A DNA stretch of 64,000 nt from Calothrix sp. PCC 7103 (GTDB taxonomy: Bacteria; Cyanobacteriota; Cyanobacteriia; Cyanobacteriales; Nostocaceae): assembly GCF_000331305.1 (NCBI RefSeq), contig NZ_KB217478.1:991366-1055365 (forward strand), given 5' to 3'. The notes below the pieces were generated by a model that was given only the letters and a program-made list of their open reading frames with translations, had not been told where the DNA came from and did not search any database. A program made the position numbers and the translations under genes. Shown piece by piece: positions 17,387-27,426 of the stretch. Within the stretch, counting starts at the first letter, position 1; every line of letters starts with the position of its first letter.

Positions 17387-20170
17387 TTACATCCGTTGCG
17401 AGCGTTCACCGTAGCGTAACAATTTTTCAATTGCTCCTAAACGATTTTGCCAGACGCGCACTTGGTAGGGATTTTCTGCTGACTGTTGACGCATCCACCC
17501 TCTAAATTGTGATTGGAAACGCGAGAGTGATGACTTTGCTGTGGTTAAGCGTGAGGCACTCGGTGTTTCTGCTAGTTGATTTAATGCTGTTTCTAAAACA
17601 TTTGCTTGTTCTTTGAAAGCTGATAGTCCTGTTGGTGTTAATTTTAATTGATTGTTTTGCTCAATCCATTTCCATTCTGCTTGTAGTGCTGTGTAACGTG
17701 CTGCTGCTGTTTTAAAGGGTTGACGATGGGGTATTGGTTCAGAGGCGCCTGTTGATGATTTAACGGTAGCTGAATTACCTTGGGTATTATTAAATACTTG
17801 TTGCAATTCACCTGTTAAATTTTCTGCTGCAAATAATGCATAACCAACAGCAGGCAAGTCTCTAATAACTTGAAGTTGGTCGAATGCTCCTGGTGTTGGT
17901 AAGTTTAGTAAGCGTATACCTGGTACTAATAATGCTGCACCAAGTTGCCCAAATTGTGTGGAAGCTATCCACGGTTGTGCGAGTCGCTCGAAGCGTGTGG
18001 TATCTAGCGCATAAGTCATTGGCACTATTAAATCTATATCACCTCGTCTTGCCCAAACTTCCCAGTTTTGCTGAATTTTTTGAATTCGTTCTTGTTCAGG
18101 TAAGGGAAACACGGCTACTGATATAGTTAAATCAGGTTTCTTTTGCCGTAAGGAACGTGAGACTTCTGCCACAAAACTGTTAACTTGCTCTGTGCGGAAT
18201 GCCGTCCATTTCTGCCATAAATCTGTTTGACTTGGTGAAATGGTTGCTGGGTCTATACCATATATTTGCCGAAATTGAAGACGTGCCGCTGTTCCATACC
18301 CATAAAGTCTTCCTGCACTGGGGTCTTGAAATGGGTAACGAATATAATCTAGCTGTAACCCGTCTACGTCATATTTGGTAATTATTTCTTCGTATAACAG
18401 CCGCAAATATTGCCTTACCTGGGGATTTGCTGGGTCGAAAAATGGTTTACCTTGGCCTTGAGGTACCATTTGACCTCTATGGTCATATCCTGCCCAAGAA
18501 GGATTTGCTGCTAGTACTGGGCCTGGATAGTTTTTATCTATACCTAATAATTCGTTATGTCGCTGATTTCCGGCTGCAAATACCCAAACCCAAGCGTGTA
18601 ATTCCATATTACGCGCTTTTGCTAGTCTTACAGCAGATGCAAGGGGATCCCAACCTCGAATCAATGGGTTTTGCTGCGGCGCCACTTTACTTGGGTAAAT
18701 TGGATAACTGGCGTTGAGTGTTTCAAAAAATACTGTGTTAATTCCGGCTTGAGCGAGTCTATCAAAAATACGTGCGAGTCCAGCCTCGCTTCCGGCTCGA
18801 ACTATTGTGCCTCTATCTAGCCACATAGATCGAATTTCTGGTTGTGCCATTCGCTGGTCAACAGGAAACTGCTTCCATAAGGAACTGCGCGCTGCTAACC
18901 ATGCAGAACGAGCTTGAGCATATTGCCCTCTGGCAACAAGTTGAGGGATGCTGTCTGCGACTTGGCGCGCTTGGGAGTTACTAAAAGTTGGCGCCCCAGG
19001 TCTAACAGATGCAAACTGCGCTTGTTGCCCTTTTAGTGGCTGTGCTTTACCAGAAATTGCTGATGCCGATAGCTGGGAACTTTCGACTCGTCCAATTAAA
19101 TTTTGTAATTCTTGGCGAAGTGCTGCTGCTTCTGAAGCACTTATGGGCTTACTCGAATTTGGCACAACATCTAGGCGCACATTTTGTTCGAGTTGGTCAA
19201 TTGCTTCGTCACTTCTAGGTATATTTCTAGGAAAACCACTTTGAGAGTTTGTAGCTGTCGCCGTTGTCCTTGCTGTTGGAGAGGTAAATATTGAGGGGTC
19301 AACTCTTATTGCTCCAAATTGCTGTGTATTTGAAGCCGCAGTATTTATAGATGTAGAAGGGGATGATTTGGGAAGTTCTGCGACGGATGTGACACAATTT
19401 TTGGCGGCACCTGAAACTGTTCTAGAGGCACCTGGTGGTAACTGCATATGACGGTTAATTGCTGCTTGTAACCATCTAGAATCTAATTCGCTAGCAGCTA
19501 CTGTATCAACACCCCAACGCCAACCAAAAAAGGTCGAACGGTCGGTTGTTAAAACTGCTGTTGAATTGTCTTTTGTATCCCATATTGCTGCTGGTTGTCC
19601 AGTAGATTCATCGGAAATAACAACTCCACCCCGTACTTGTCCAAAAACACCAGCTTTTGCCCAATCTTGAGTAACTTTAACTTTTGTTGGCTGGATTTTT
19701 TGAACATTATTCAGACTAAACCCCCAATAACCACCTAGTAATGCCCGTACTAACTGCCGCACTCCTGGCGCCGATGTAGTTCCAACTGGTCCTGATGCGA
19801 TTAGGCGCCCACCTTTACTCATCCACTCTTCCAAAGCAATAGCTTGTCCAGGACTTAAGGTTTCAACGTTGGGTAAAAATAAAACTTTACGCTCTCCCCA
19901 GTCAGCAGCAGTTCTGATTGAATTTAGAGAAACAACACAATAATTAACGCCTGCTGCCTGTAAGCGGTTGGTAATACCCGACCACTGGTTAGCGTTGTCT
20001 TGACTATAAATAATAGTTAAATTTCTATCCGAGGCTGCCGTTGCCGGAATACTGAACAAATGAAAAATAATAAATTGTAAATTAAAGAAAAATAAGCCAA
20101 ATTTTGTAATGCTGTTTACCTTGGTTGACTTAATTATTTCTTCCTTAACTAATTTAGCCCGTTTGATCAC
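17387..20170 (-). CDS. GHL10-type (family-10-like) glycoside hydrolase, exported
   Basis: 927 aa. A basic N-terminus followed by a hydrophobic stretch ending in ATAASD looks like a signal peptide or anchor. Residues ~45-260 resemble a ThuA/GATase-like region (VLFLPNVETLSPGQAIALEEW...GGRLIASGP). A low-complexity Ser/Thr linker follows. The catalytic GHL10 domain starts about residue 450 with RSMWLDRGTIV, then FETLNASYPIYPS, LHAWVWVFAAGN, VDGLQLDYIRYPF and DLIVPMTYA. GHL10 proteins are predicted glycan hydrolases of the cell envelope. The last codons (…SQRM*) lie in a CGGATGTAA repeat. Start at ATG/GTG around 20170 (MIKRAKLVKEE). Confidence 0.88.
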   Translation of the reverse strand: MIKRAKLVKEEIIKSTKVNSITKFGLFFFNLQFIIFHLFSIPATAASDRNLTIIYSQDNANQWSGITNRLQAAGVNYCVVSLNSIRTAADWGERKVLFLPNVETLSPGQAIALEEWMSKGGRLIASGPVGTTSAPGVRQLVRALLGGYWGFSLNNVQKIQPTKVKVTQDWAKAGVFGQVRGGVVISDESTGQPAAIWDTKDNSTAVLTTDRSTFFGWRWGVDTVAASELDSRWLQAAINRHMQLPPGASRTVSGAAKNCVTSVAELPKSSPSTSINTAASNTQQFGAIRVDPSIFTSPTARTTATATNSQSGFPRNIPRSDEAIDQLEQNVRLDVVPNSSKPISASEAAALRQELQNLIGRVESSQLSASAISGKAQPLKGQQAQFASVRPGAPTFSNSQARQVADSIPQLVARGQYAQARSAWLAARSSLWKQFPVDQRMAQPEIRSMWLDRGTIVRAGSEAGLARIFDRLAQAGINTVFFETLNASYPIYPSKVAPQQNPLIRGWDPLASAVRLAKARNMELHAWVWVFAAGNQRHNELLGIDKNYPGPVLAANPSWAGYDHRGQMVPQGQGKPFFDPANPQVRQYLRLLYEEIITKYDVDGLQLDYIRYPFQDPSAGRLYGYGTAARLQFRQIYGIDPATISPSQTDLWQKWTAFRTEQVNSFVAEVSRSLRQKKPDLTISVAVFPLPEQERIQKIQQNWEVWARRGDIDLIVPMTYALDTTRFERLAQPWIASTQFGQLGAALLVPGIRLLNLPTPGAFDQLQVIRDLPAVGYALFAAENLTGELQQVFNNTQGNSATVKSSTGASEPIPHRQPFKTAAARYTALQAEWKWIEQNNQLKLTPTGLSAFKEQANVLETALNQLAETPSASRLTTAKSSLSRFQSQFRGWMRQQSAENPYQVRVWQNRLGAIEKLLRYGERSQRM

Positions 20171-20375
20171 GCCCTAATCCTCAGTTGGTTGTTTACGATT
20201 AAAATAGTTATTAGCCAATACATCATTGGCATTATCAGCGGAAGCAATCGAGTCAAAACCATTCTGCGTTCATTAAAACATTAAAGAACGCACGAAATGG
20301 AACTAATAAAAATTCCTGGCTTTCCTAGTGAAAAAAGCAGACGCTTTTAATTAAAGGTAGCTTATCACTAATAGT

Positions 20376-21698
20376 CTAATTTATACAGGTGTTTATTAAC
20401 TCATTAACCCCAGTGACTGGAAAAATTTTGGTATTGAGTCTAGAAGCGACTTCCTCGACACTAATATCGTCCAGAAAAATTAATTCACCGTGTTTAAGCA
20501 TGACGCTTGGTAATAAAATTCCATCACCTAAGTCAACACCTTGTAACTTAGATAACAAATCATGACCAGTGAGTAATCCAGTGACACTTATATCTTGCCC
20601 CCAGTATTCGCTTGATAAAGCTTGCATATTTACTTGCAATCCTTCAACCGAATTTAACTGTTTGTTTAGAGGTTGAAATGCTTTTTCTACAGCATTGCCC
20701 ACAACCCAAGTCAATTTTCTGGGTTTGACTTTTGCTGGTAATAATTCCGATGCTGTGGTTGTAAATTCTTTGATAAACAAGCGAATTGAACCAACACCGT
20801 TATCAATTTGGGGATAATCTTCGTAATCAACTTCACATGGTAACTCCTCACCAGCAATTAAAAACCATTCATCAGCTAACCAAACAACAGTAGAACCCAA
20901 CTTTTTGCGAAACTCCTCTTGTAGACTTTTAACTTGTGAAATCACTTCTCTAGCTTTTTGAGGGGTGACAGGTACAAGTTCGTCTTCAGTGGGCCGAAAT
21001 CGCGTTAATCCTACAGGTACCACCGCAATTGATGCTACCGCAGGCACATCACCTGTATAGAACGACGCTAAATCACGAATTGTTTGTTCCAAGTGCTTGC
21101 CATCATTTATACCCGGACATACTACTACTTGGGCATGAATTTGCAGGCGCCGTTCTTGAAACCACTTGATTTGTTCTAATATCTCACCAGCACGCTGATT
21201 TTTGAGAAGTCTAATTCTAACATCGGGTTCCGTAGCGTGTACTGATACGAACAAAGGCGAAAGTCGCATTGCTTCAATGCGTTGCCATTCGCGAGCAGGT
21301 AAATTGGTCAGCGTCAAATACGAACCGTAAAGAAAACTAAGACGGTAATCATCGTCCTTATAATATAAAGACTCGCGTTTACCTGGTGGTTGTTGGTCGA
21401 TAAAACAAAACGGGCATTTGTTATTGCACTGAATCAGATTGTCGAACAGCGCAGTTTCAAACTCTAACCCTAAATCTTCGTCGTAATCCTTTTCAATCTC
21501 AAAGCAGTGAGTTTTACCCGAAGCGTCTAATACTTCAAGTTCGAGTACCTCATCGGCACACAAAAATCTATAATCAATCAAATCGCGCGGATGACTACCA
21601 TTGATGCTGACAATTGCGTCTCCTGCTTCAAAGCCGATTTCAGCAGCTATCGAGTCAGATAATACTTTTGTTATACGAGCAGGTTTAATAACCGACAT
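20376..21698 (-). CDS. PDZ-radical SAM-DUF512 protein (TIGR03279 family)
   Basis: 440 aa, a well-conserved family best known from cyanobacteria. N-terminal PDZ-like domain (IAAEIGFEAGDAIVSINGSHPRDLIDYRF), then the radical-SAM cluster motif CNNKCPFCF (C-x3-C-x2-C), a TIM-barrel core (SLYYKDDDYRLSFLYGSYLTLTNL, VSVHATEPDVR) and a C-terminal DUF512 domain (ITGLL-like, SVMLKHGELIFLDD). The enzyme's reaction is unknown. Start at ATG 21698 (MSVIKPARITKVL). Upstream is a hairpin-forming dispersed repeat separating it from uppP. Confidence 0.9.
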   Translation of the reverse strand: MSVIKPARITKVLSDSIAAEIGFEAGDAIVSINGSHPRDLIDYRFLCADEVLELEVLDASGKTHCFEIEKDYDEDLGLEFETALFDNLIQCNNKCPFCFIDQQPPGKRESLYYKDDDYRLSFLYGSYLTLTNLPAREWQRIEAMRLSPLFVSVHATEPDVRIRLLKNQRAGEILEQIKWFQERRLQIHAQVVVCPGINDGKHLEQTIRDLASFYTGDVPAVASIAVVPVGLTRFRPTEDELVPVTPQKAREVISQVKSLQEEFRKKLGSTVVWLADEWFLIAGEELPCEVDYEDYPQIDNGVGSIRLFIKEFTTTASELLPAKVKPRKLTWVVGNAVEKAFQPLNKQLNSVEGLQVNMQALSSEYWGQDISVTGLLTGHDLLSKLQGVDLGDGILLPSVMLKHGELIFLDDISVEEVASRLNTKIFPVTGVNELINTCIN

Positions 21699-21718
21699 AC
21701 GAGAAACTATACTAATAT

Positions 21719-21793
21719 TGTCATTCTGAGCGTAGCGAAGAATCTCTTTTACTTCGTAATTTATTTAGATGCTTCACTACGTTCAGCATGACA
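21719..21793. repeat. Imperfect inverted repeat TGTCATTCTGAGCGTAG ... CTACGTTCAGCATGACA
   Basis: 75-bp hairpin element upstream of the radical SAM gene start and downstream side of uppP. Related units (TGTCATGCTGA, GCTCAGAATGACA) occur near 44534, 56525-56672 and 63022. Confidence 0.75.
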
Positions 21794-21810
21794 TAATTTT
21801 AGAGCTATAC

Positions 21811-22722
21811 CTACCGCAAGCCTTTTACTCCTGTAGCAATGGCGCCTAAAATAGCTGCACCAAAAGCGAGACGATACCAAACGAACACCCAGTTACTATT
21901 GCGCTGTAGAAATTTGAGCAGCCAAGCGATGGATAAGTAAGAAAATATAAAGGTTGAAATAATGCCAACAATCATTGGCACAAACATATTTGAGACTTCA
22001 ATAACGTCTTTAGTCTGAACTAATGTAGCAATAGCAAGGGTAGGAAATCCCAGTAAAAACGAGAATCTAGCCGCAGTTTGACGTTCTAGTCCTAAAAACA
22101 GAGCAGTTGTCAGTGTTGAGCCAGAACGCGAAGCACCTGGTAATAAGGCTATCATCTGCCCTAAACCAACGAGAATTCCATCTTTAATTTCTAACTCTTC
22201 AAACCCACGCTTGCGTGAACCTATTTTCTCCGCTAACCCCAATAGTGTCGCCATTACTATCGACATACCAGCAATTGTTAACGGACTTTCTAATTCGACT
22301 TTTAATATTTTTAACACCAGTCCACCTAAAAGTGCTGGTGCCGTACCAATTATAATTCCAACAAATATTTTCCACTCCTCACGCTGCCACTGTTTGCGTT
22401 GAAATGCAGCCCAGGCGCCTTCTAAAATACTAAAAATATCTTTACGAAAATACCACCCAACTGCAAAAACACTGCCTAGTTGAATTCCATCGATTGCGGC
22501 TTTACTCCATGTCGCTTTCCATCCCAAGACATCCCGAAAAATAATAAGGTGCGCTGTGCTGCTAATGGGCAAAAACTCTGTAATGCCCTGCACTATGCCT
22601 AAAACTATACCTTGTATAACTTGCCAAATTAAGTTCGACTCAACCGCAGTGGTACTACCTTCCTGCATCAAATACGTAAATGCAGGCAAATAATCTACAC
22701 CTGCTATAAACATTGTTGCCAT
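21811..22722 (-). CDS. uppP: Undecaprenyl-diphosphatase UppP (BacA)
   Basis: Integral membrane enzyme that dephosphorylates undecaprenyl pyrophosphate, recycling the lipid carrier used for peptidoglycan and other glycans. The two diagnostic motifs are present: GITEFLPISSTAHL (the E-F-L-P-x-S-S-T-x-H loop) near residue 47 and LLPGASRSGST near residue 195. About eight hydrophobic segments. The conserved part begins at IWQVIQGIVLGIVQG, so the ~30 residues before it (from ATG 22722) are an extension; an internal start is possible. Length 303 aa is slightly longer than usual for that reason. Confidence 0.94.
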   Translation of the reverse strand: MATMFIAGVDYLPAFTYLMQEGSTTAVESNLIWQVIQGIVLGIVQGITEFLPISSTAHLIIFRDVLGWKATWSKAAIDGIQLGSVFAVGWYFRKDIFSILEGAWAAFQRKQWQREEWKIFVGIIIGTAPALLGGLVLKILKVELESPLTIAGMSIVMATLLGLAEKIGSRKRGFEELEIKDGILVGLGQMIALLPGASRSGSTLTTALFLGLERQTAARFSFLLGFPTLAIATLVQTKDVIEVSNMFVPMIVGIISTFIFSYLSIAWLLKFLQRNSNWVFVWYRLAFGAAILGAIATGVKGLR

Positions 22723-22807
22723 TAACCAGACTCCCGAAGTTGCCGCGTTTTATGAATTATCCAACTTTACGTTACCAGCGTCAGCACTTCCGGGTGACAT
22801 TTAAGTC

Positions 22808-22872
22808 AAAAGTTCTGAGTGCTGGGTGAGAAGTTAGTACTCAGCACTCAGCGCTTTCTACTCATCACTCAT
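22808..22872. repeat. Inverted cluster of GTGCTGAG/ACTCAGCAC heptamers
   Basis: TTCTGAGTGCTGGGTGAG on one side faces ACTCAGCACTCAGCGC and ACTCATCACTCAT on the other, so the region can fold into a hairpin between the divergent uppP and DUF3120 genes. Confidence 0.65.
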
Positions 22873-22970
22873 TAGGGGTATAATGTTTTTTAAATGCCCT
22901 AGGGGGGGATTTATTGTTATGTTACTTTAAATAAGATAAAGTTAAGTAACAAATATTAAAATTAAAAATT

Positions 22971-23792
22971 TTGGTTAATACAGCCTTGGTTAACACAGTT
23001 TTGCCTTCACACGCAGCTTCTACCCAATCATTAAAAAGACTAGATACGCAAGAGGAATCCAGCACCGTTGCTACTCAAACCGGACTTCTAGATTTAAAGA
23101 ATGATTTAACAAGTGATTTCACACTTTATACATCTACGGCGCCTGTATCGTTAGTACCTCCTGTTACGCTTCTCATTTTTGGTGCGGCAGTATTTCTAGT
23201 GTCGGTGCCAGTATTTATTGAGGCGCCTTTAGTTAGATCTTTGCCAGCTTTAAGCTTGGGGCTAACTGGGTTTTGGATGTGGCTAAGTTTCAGCTTAATG
23301 TCACATCACAAAACTTATATATGGGGCGATTTACTCTATGGTTTTAGCTGGAGTTGGTTGGCTGGGTCGATTTATTGGGGTTGGTTACGATGGGAACCCC
23401 TATGGCATTTACCTGTGGAAGCTATTGGTTTACCTTTTGCTATATGGTGCTTGCAGCGCAACTGGGGTAAAGTTGGCAACTGGTTTTACTTAGGTTCGCT
23501 TTTTGGTACTGTTGTCACAGATATTTATTTTTATTTAACAAACTTAATACCTTATTGGCGCCAAATTATGCATGTAGAGCCAGAAGCAGTATCTGGGATT
23601 TTACAGGCAGCTTTAGTTCAGGTGGAAACACCAATGGGTCAGTTATGGGCAGTAATTCTTGGAGTTGTATTGTTAACAGTGGGAATTTTACCACTGGCAA
23701 GACACCGAAATCATTGGTTTGCCTTTGGTGGCGCCGTGTTAAGTACTATTTTGGTTGATATGTTGTTTTTGGCTGCTGCCATGTTCGCTTAA
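22971..23792 (+). CDS. DUF3120 membrane protein
   Basis: Cyanobacterial membrane family. After a ~60-residue polar N-terminus there are six or seven hydrophobic segments; conserved stretches include PVFIEAPLVRSLPALSLGLT, WGDLLYGFSWSWLAGSIYWG, EPLWHLPVEAIGLPFAIWCL and the C-terminal GGAVLSTILVDMLFL. Function unknown. The start is uncertain: TTG 22971 opens a 15-bp near-duplication (TTGGTTAATACAGCC / TTGGTTAACACAGTT) offering two TTG starts, and the conserved region begins only at about residue 58. No clear Shine-Dalgarno is visible. Confidence 0.85.
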   Translation: MVNTALVNTVLPSHAASTQSLKRLDTQEESSTVATQTGLLDLKNDLTSDFTLYTSTAPVSLVPPVTLLIFGAAVFLVSVPVFIEAPLVRSLPALSLGLTGFWMWLSFSLMSHHKTYIWGDLLYGFSWSWLAGSIYWGWLRWEPLWHLPVEAIGLPFAIWCLQRNWGKVGNWFYLGSLFGTVVTDIYFYLTNLIPYWRQIMHVEPEAVSGILQAALVQVETPMGQLWAVILGVVLLTVGILPLARHRNHWFAFGGAVLSTILVDMLFLAAAMFA

Positions 23793-24051
23793 ACTTTGCT
23801 TAAGGACATTGTGTAGATTTGTATCGTTTCTTCATGAAAAAATTCACGGTAGATTAACCATTTTCGTTAGTTTTGAGCAAATATTTAACCAAACCCATAA
23901 GGCATCAGAGTTTTGAGTGTTAATACGCTGTATATTAGTTTCTGATAACTGCTGTGTTGGTTTATAAGTTGTCGGTTGTCAAAGTTTAACTATTGACTAT
24001 TGATTTCTTAAAACAGTGATATTTGTTCGATGATGAAAGGTGGAAAGTATC

Positions 24052-24492
24052 GTGAAACGATTCGCGCGTATATTATCAGTATTTAGCTTGCTAGTAGCTT
24101 GTTTAGGATGGTTGGGCACTTCTCAACCTGTTCAAGCTAGTACATTGAATAGCTTTGCTTTTCGGTCGGTTCCTGTATTCGCGGCAGAAACTAGCGAAAC
24201 GTATCGTAACCGTGCAGATGACAGACTGGCAGAAGTTTATGGTAAAAAAATAGATTTAAATAATACCAATATTGCTTCTTTCCAGCGTTTTCCAGGACTT
24301 TACCCAACGCTTGCAAGTAAAATCGTTCAAAATGCTCCATACAAAGATGTTCAGGACGTTTTGGAATTGAAAGGACTTAGCAAACGTCAAAAGCAAATTC
24401 TGGAAGCTAATCTCGACAACTTCGTTGTTCATGAAGTTGAGTCTGTTTTTACCGAAGGTGACGACCGTTACAATAACGGTATTTATAGATAA
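24052..24492 (+). CDS. psbU: Photosystem II extrinsic protein PsbU
   Basis: Lumenal 12-kDa subunit that stabilises the oxygen-evolving complex of photosystem II. I chose GTG 24052 ([20 protein letters not shown]), because PsbU proteins start with this basic-then-hydrophobic signal peptide and GGTGGAAAG lies at ribosome-site distance; a GTG at 24040 would add four residues. The signal peptide probably ends after VQA or, with a thylakoid-type second part, after FAAE. The mature part contains the DNA-polymerase-like helix-hairpin-helix fold: [20 protein letters not shown] and [15 protein letters not shown]. 146 aa is normal. Confidence 0.95.
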   Translation: MKRFARILSVFSLLVACLGWLGTSQPVQASTLNSFAFRSVPVFAAETSETYRNRADDRLAEVYGKKIDLNNTNIASFQRFPGLYPTLASKIVQNAPYKDVQDVLELKGLSKRQKQILEANLDNFVVHEVESVFTEGDDRYNNGIYR

Positions 24493-24502
24493 AAATTAGT
24501 AA

Positions 24503-24561
24503 GGTGCGTGACGCTATTAAATCTTGTGCTTTGCTGTAAGGTTTTTGTCGCGTCACGCACC
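24503..24561. repeat. Inverted-repeat element, GGTGCGTGACGC ... GCGTCACGCACC
   Basis: Perfect 12-bp arms at 24503-24514 and 24550-24561, just after psbU and before nadB. Same family as 1268-1327 and 31012-31071. May terminate psbU transcription. Confidence 0.85.
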
Positions 24562-24593
24562 CTACTCCTAAATCCTAATTATTTTTTTGTCAA

Positions 24594-26243
24594 TTGAACG
24601 CTGTTAAGAATAAATTTGATGTTTTAGTAGTAGGCGCTGGTGCGGCTGGACTCTATACTGCACTGTGTTTACCTAAAAGCTTGCGAGTTGGCTTAATTAC
24701 TAAAGAAACTATTTCATTATCTGCTAGTGATTGGGCACAGGGTGGTATAGCGGCTGCTGTTTCACCCGAAGATTCTCCGCAGTTACATATAGAAGATACT
24801 TTAAAAGCCGGCGCCGGGTTATGTGATGTGGCGGCAGTTGAGTTTCTGGCTCAGAATGCTTCAGTTTGTATTAAGTCGCTTGTAGATTTGGGTGTCGCTT
24901 TTGACCGTCACGGTAATAATTTGGCGCTAACTCTGGAAGCCGCTCATTCTAGGCATCGTGTTCTTCATGCTGCTGATACAACAGGACGCGAAGTCACGAC
25001 GACGTTGGCAAATCAAGTTCTTAAACGTCCTAATATTCATGTTATTCAACAAGCGCTGGCATTAGATTTATGGCTTGAACCAGAAACAAAGCGCTGTTGC
25101 GGTATTAGTTTATTTCACGATAATCAAATTACTTGGGTACATGCTGCTGCTGTTGTGTTGGCAACAGGTGGTGGAGGTCAAGTATTTGCACAAACAACCA
25201 ACCCTGCGGTAAGTACTGGTGACGGTGTGGCTATTGCTTGGCGAGCTGGCGCCATTTTACGTGATTTAGAATTTGTACAGTTTCATCCAACTGCTTTGAC
25301 TAAAGCTGGTGCTGACCGTTTTTTGATTAGCGAAGCTGTTCGAGGTGAAGGCGCCCATTTAATTGATGATACTGGACAGCGCTTTGCATTCGATTATCAT
25401 GAAGCTGGTGAACTGGCGCCACGCGATATTGTGAGTCGAGCAATTTATAGCCACCTACAAAAAAATGCCTCTGACCCATCAACGGCAAATGTATGGCTAG
25501 ATATGCGCCCTATTCCCAAAGAAACTATTCGTTATCGCTTTCCTAACATTATTAAAATATGTCAGTTCTGGGGAGTAGATGTATTTTCAACTCCAATTCC
25601 TGTTGCCCCTGCTGCACATTACTGGATGGGTGGCATTGTTAGTGATTTAACTAATAGTACTAATATTAACGGTTTATACGCTGTTGGTGAAACAGCTAGT
25701 ACAGGAGTTCATGGAGCAAACCGTTTAGCGAGCAACTCACTGCTCGAATGCATTGTGTTCGGTGCCCAAATGGCTAATCTAAAATTAGAGCAGGTAAAAA
25801 TTTCTACAATAGGGGCCAATGCCGTAGATTTTACGTTAAGTGCAGCGCAACTTGAATCTTCTCAAGTTTATCTTAATGACTTGCGCGAAAATATTCCGCG
25901 TTTAATGTGGCAAAGTGCTGGGATATGTCGTGAACAAAATCTTTTAGAAAGCGCTATTACAACTGTTGAAATTTGGCAGCGTGATTTTAATAGTTTACCG
26001 CTTAGTCAATTTTTACTTGCTCTGCGTCCTAATGAATGCGTATTTGATATATCTAGGGTAGAAAAAATGTTGCGACTGTGGGCAGAAACCCGCAATTTGC
26101 TTGATGTTGCTTACTTAATTCTGAAGAGTGCAGCTTTTAGAACTGAAAGTAGGGGCGGACATTATCGCACGGACTTTCCATCACCCAATACTGACTGGGA
26201 ATTACATACGCTTGTGCAAAATCAACTTTGGTATAAGTCATAA
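24594..26243 (+). CDS. nadB: L-aspartate oxidase NadB
   Basis: Flavoenzyme that oxidises L-aspartate to iminoaspartate, the first step of de novo NAD synthesis. FAD Rossmann motif VLVVGAGAAGLYTAL is at residues 10-24, then ASDWAQGGIAA, EAAHSRHRVLHAADTTGRE, FHPTAL, EAVRGEGAHLID and the C-terminal FAD motif GLYAVGETASTGVHGANRLASNSLLE. Length 549 aa is normal. Start at TTG 24594 (MNAVKNKFDVLVVG), which places the FAD motif at the expected distance; no ATG serves. No Shine-Dalgarno is obvious. Confidence 0.95.
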   Translation: MNAVKNKFDVLVVGAGAAGLYTALCLPKSLRVGLITKETISLSASDWAQGGIAAAVSPEDSPQLHIEDTLKAGAGLCDVAAVEFLAQNASVCIKSLVDLGVAFDRHGNNLALTLEAAHSRHRVLHAADTTGREVTTTLANQVLKRPNIHVIQQALALDLWLEPETKRCCGISLFHDNQITWVHAAAVVLATGGGGQVFAQTTNPAVSTGDGVAIAWRAGAILRDLEFVQFHPTALTKAGADRFLISEAVRGEGAHLIDDTGQRFAFDYHEAGELAPRDIVSRAIYSHLQKNASDPSTANVWLDMRPIPKETIRYRFPNIIKICQFWGVDVFSTPIPVAPAAHYWMGGIVSDLTNSTNINGLYAVGETASTGVHGANRLASNSLLECIVFGAQMANLKLEQVKISTIGANAVDFTLSAAQLESSQVYLNDLRENIPRLMWQSAGICREQNLLESAITTVEIWQRDFNSLPLSQFLLALRPNECVFDISRVEKMLRLWAETRNLLDVAYLILKSAAFRTESRGGHYRTDFPSPNTDWELHTLVQNQLWYKS

Positions 26244-26300
26244 AAGTTATGAGTCATAAGTTCAATTTTTAACGTCTAACTCTTAACTCCTAACTAATAT

Positions 26301-26546
26301 TTATCTTGTTCCACTGGCGTGTTCGCTGTCTGGTCCACCGTAATTAGGTGGTTCATATTCCCTATGAGAATTTTGAAGCAACTCTACTTGATTTAAGTTT
26401 TGGTTATTAAGCTCAATATTAGTCGAACCATTTGCTGCGGCAACAGGTTGGTTCAACATTGCTGCCGCATCAGCTATTCTTGGGACTAATACATGGGCGC
26501 CGACAAAGAACAATAGCGCACTTGCTAATTTTAAGCTAGTTACCAT
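26301..26546 (-). CDS. Small exported protein of unknown function (81 aa)
   Basis: A clear signal peptide (KLASALLFFVGAHVLVPRIADAAA, cleavage probably after DAA) precedes a polar mature part rich in Asn and Gln. The C-terminal tail YEPPNYGGPDSEHASGTR resembles, from memory, a recurring tail of small cyanobacterial exported proteins. ATG 26546 is preceded by AAAGGAGTAATACC, a strong ribosome site. Function unknown. Convergent with nadB. Confidence 0.65.
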   Translation of the reverse strand: MVTSLKLASALLFFVGAHVLVPRIADAAAMLNQPVAAANGSTNIELNNQNLNQVELLQNSHREYEPPNYGGPDSEHASGTR

Positions 26547-26976
26547 AAGCTCGGTATTACTCCTTTCTATGGCTAAAGTATTATTACGTAAGTGTTTTTA
26601 CTGAATTTTTCTGAAAAGTGAAAAGCCTATAAACTTTTAACAAACATTTAACAAAGATTCGAGTCTTTGTTGTTACAAAGTTAGCTTAAAATTAATTACC
26701 AGTTGGCAATTAGGTATAACCAACTGAATAACTGAATAACAAATCTAAAGCAATATTAAAGTAATACTGCTGCTGTATCTTCCCTCGCATCACCCAAAAG
26801 AGCGATATATTTATTTCGGAAATAACACGTTAATCGTTACAAACCTTTCTTCCTTTCACAATATTTTAATGTGTTTGCGTATAAATACGGTGTAAACCAC
26901 ACAACATACTTATCAAAAAATACTAATAGTCAAGCAGCGATGAGTAGAATACAAGCTATAGCAATGGTAAAAATGA
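26547..26976. other. Intergenic, leader region of the small exported gene
   Basis: AT-rich. It contains the ribosome site of the 81-aa gene and runs of ACAAAGATTC and AACTGAATAACTGAATAAC. No gene or repeat-family member recognised; a promoter for the small gene should lie here. Confidence 0.4.
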
Positions 26977-27255
26977 CTATATTTTTGACTTAGATAGTCG
27001 TAAAACATGAATTATCGGTTTTGCTGATATAAAATATAAAATAATCATATTAGTGTTTTTACTTACAATGTTTACTACTTTGGGATTAATACTATCGTCT
27101 AAGTTAGATTTATTTGCTACCAGTACACGTTCAAAGACTTCTTTCATGTCTTCAGTCATTTGACTTGTAAAAACCTTGCGTCGATACTTTGTCACAAATA
27201 CTACATGCATTTTGATAGAAAAAATAACGTGTGAGCCGCTCCTCAAATTAGTCAT
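26977..27255 (-). pseudogene. IS200/IS605 TnpA transposase relic
   Basis: The first ~50 residues, MTNLRSGSHVIFSIKMHVVF and then VTKYRRKVFTSQMTEDMKEVFERV, match the N-terminus of IS200/IS605 Y1 transposases (H-V-V-F-x-T-K-Y-R-R-K-V-F). The catalytic H-x-H motif and the nucleophilic Tyr that should follow are missing. After about ANKSNL the sequence becomes unrelated and stops at 92 aa instead of ~140. It is therefore a truncated relic. The single-strand hairpin ends of such elements were not identified. Confidence 0.75.
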
Positions 27256-27426
27256 AAAGATTTCTTGTCATATCCAAGAACTATGGTGTATTAATTGTAG
27301 TCAAAAATATCGAGTCAACTAAATTAAGCGATTACTTTATTTGTAGGTAAAGAGTATTATCTATATCGAGTGATATAAATTTATGCGTTTTGGGAGTAAT
27401 TATGGCTTTCAAAAGTAAAGGGTGGT

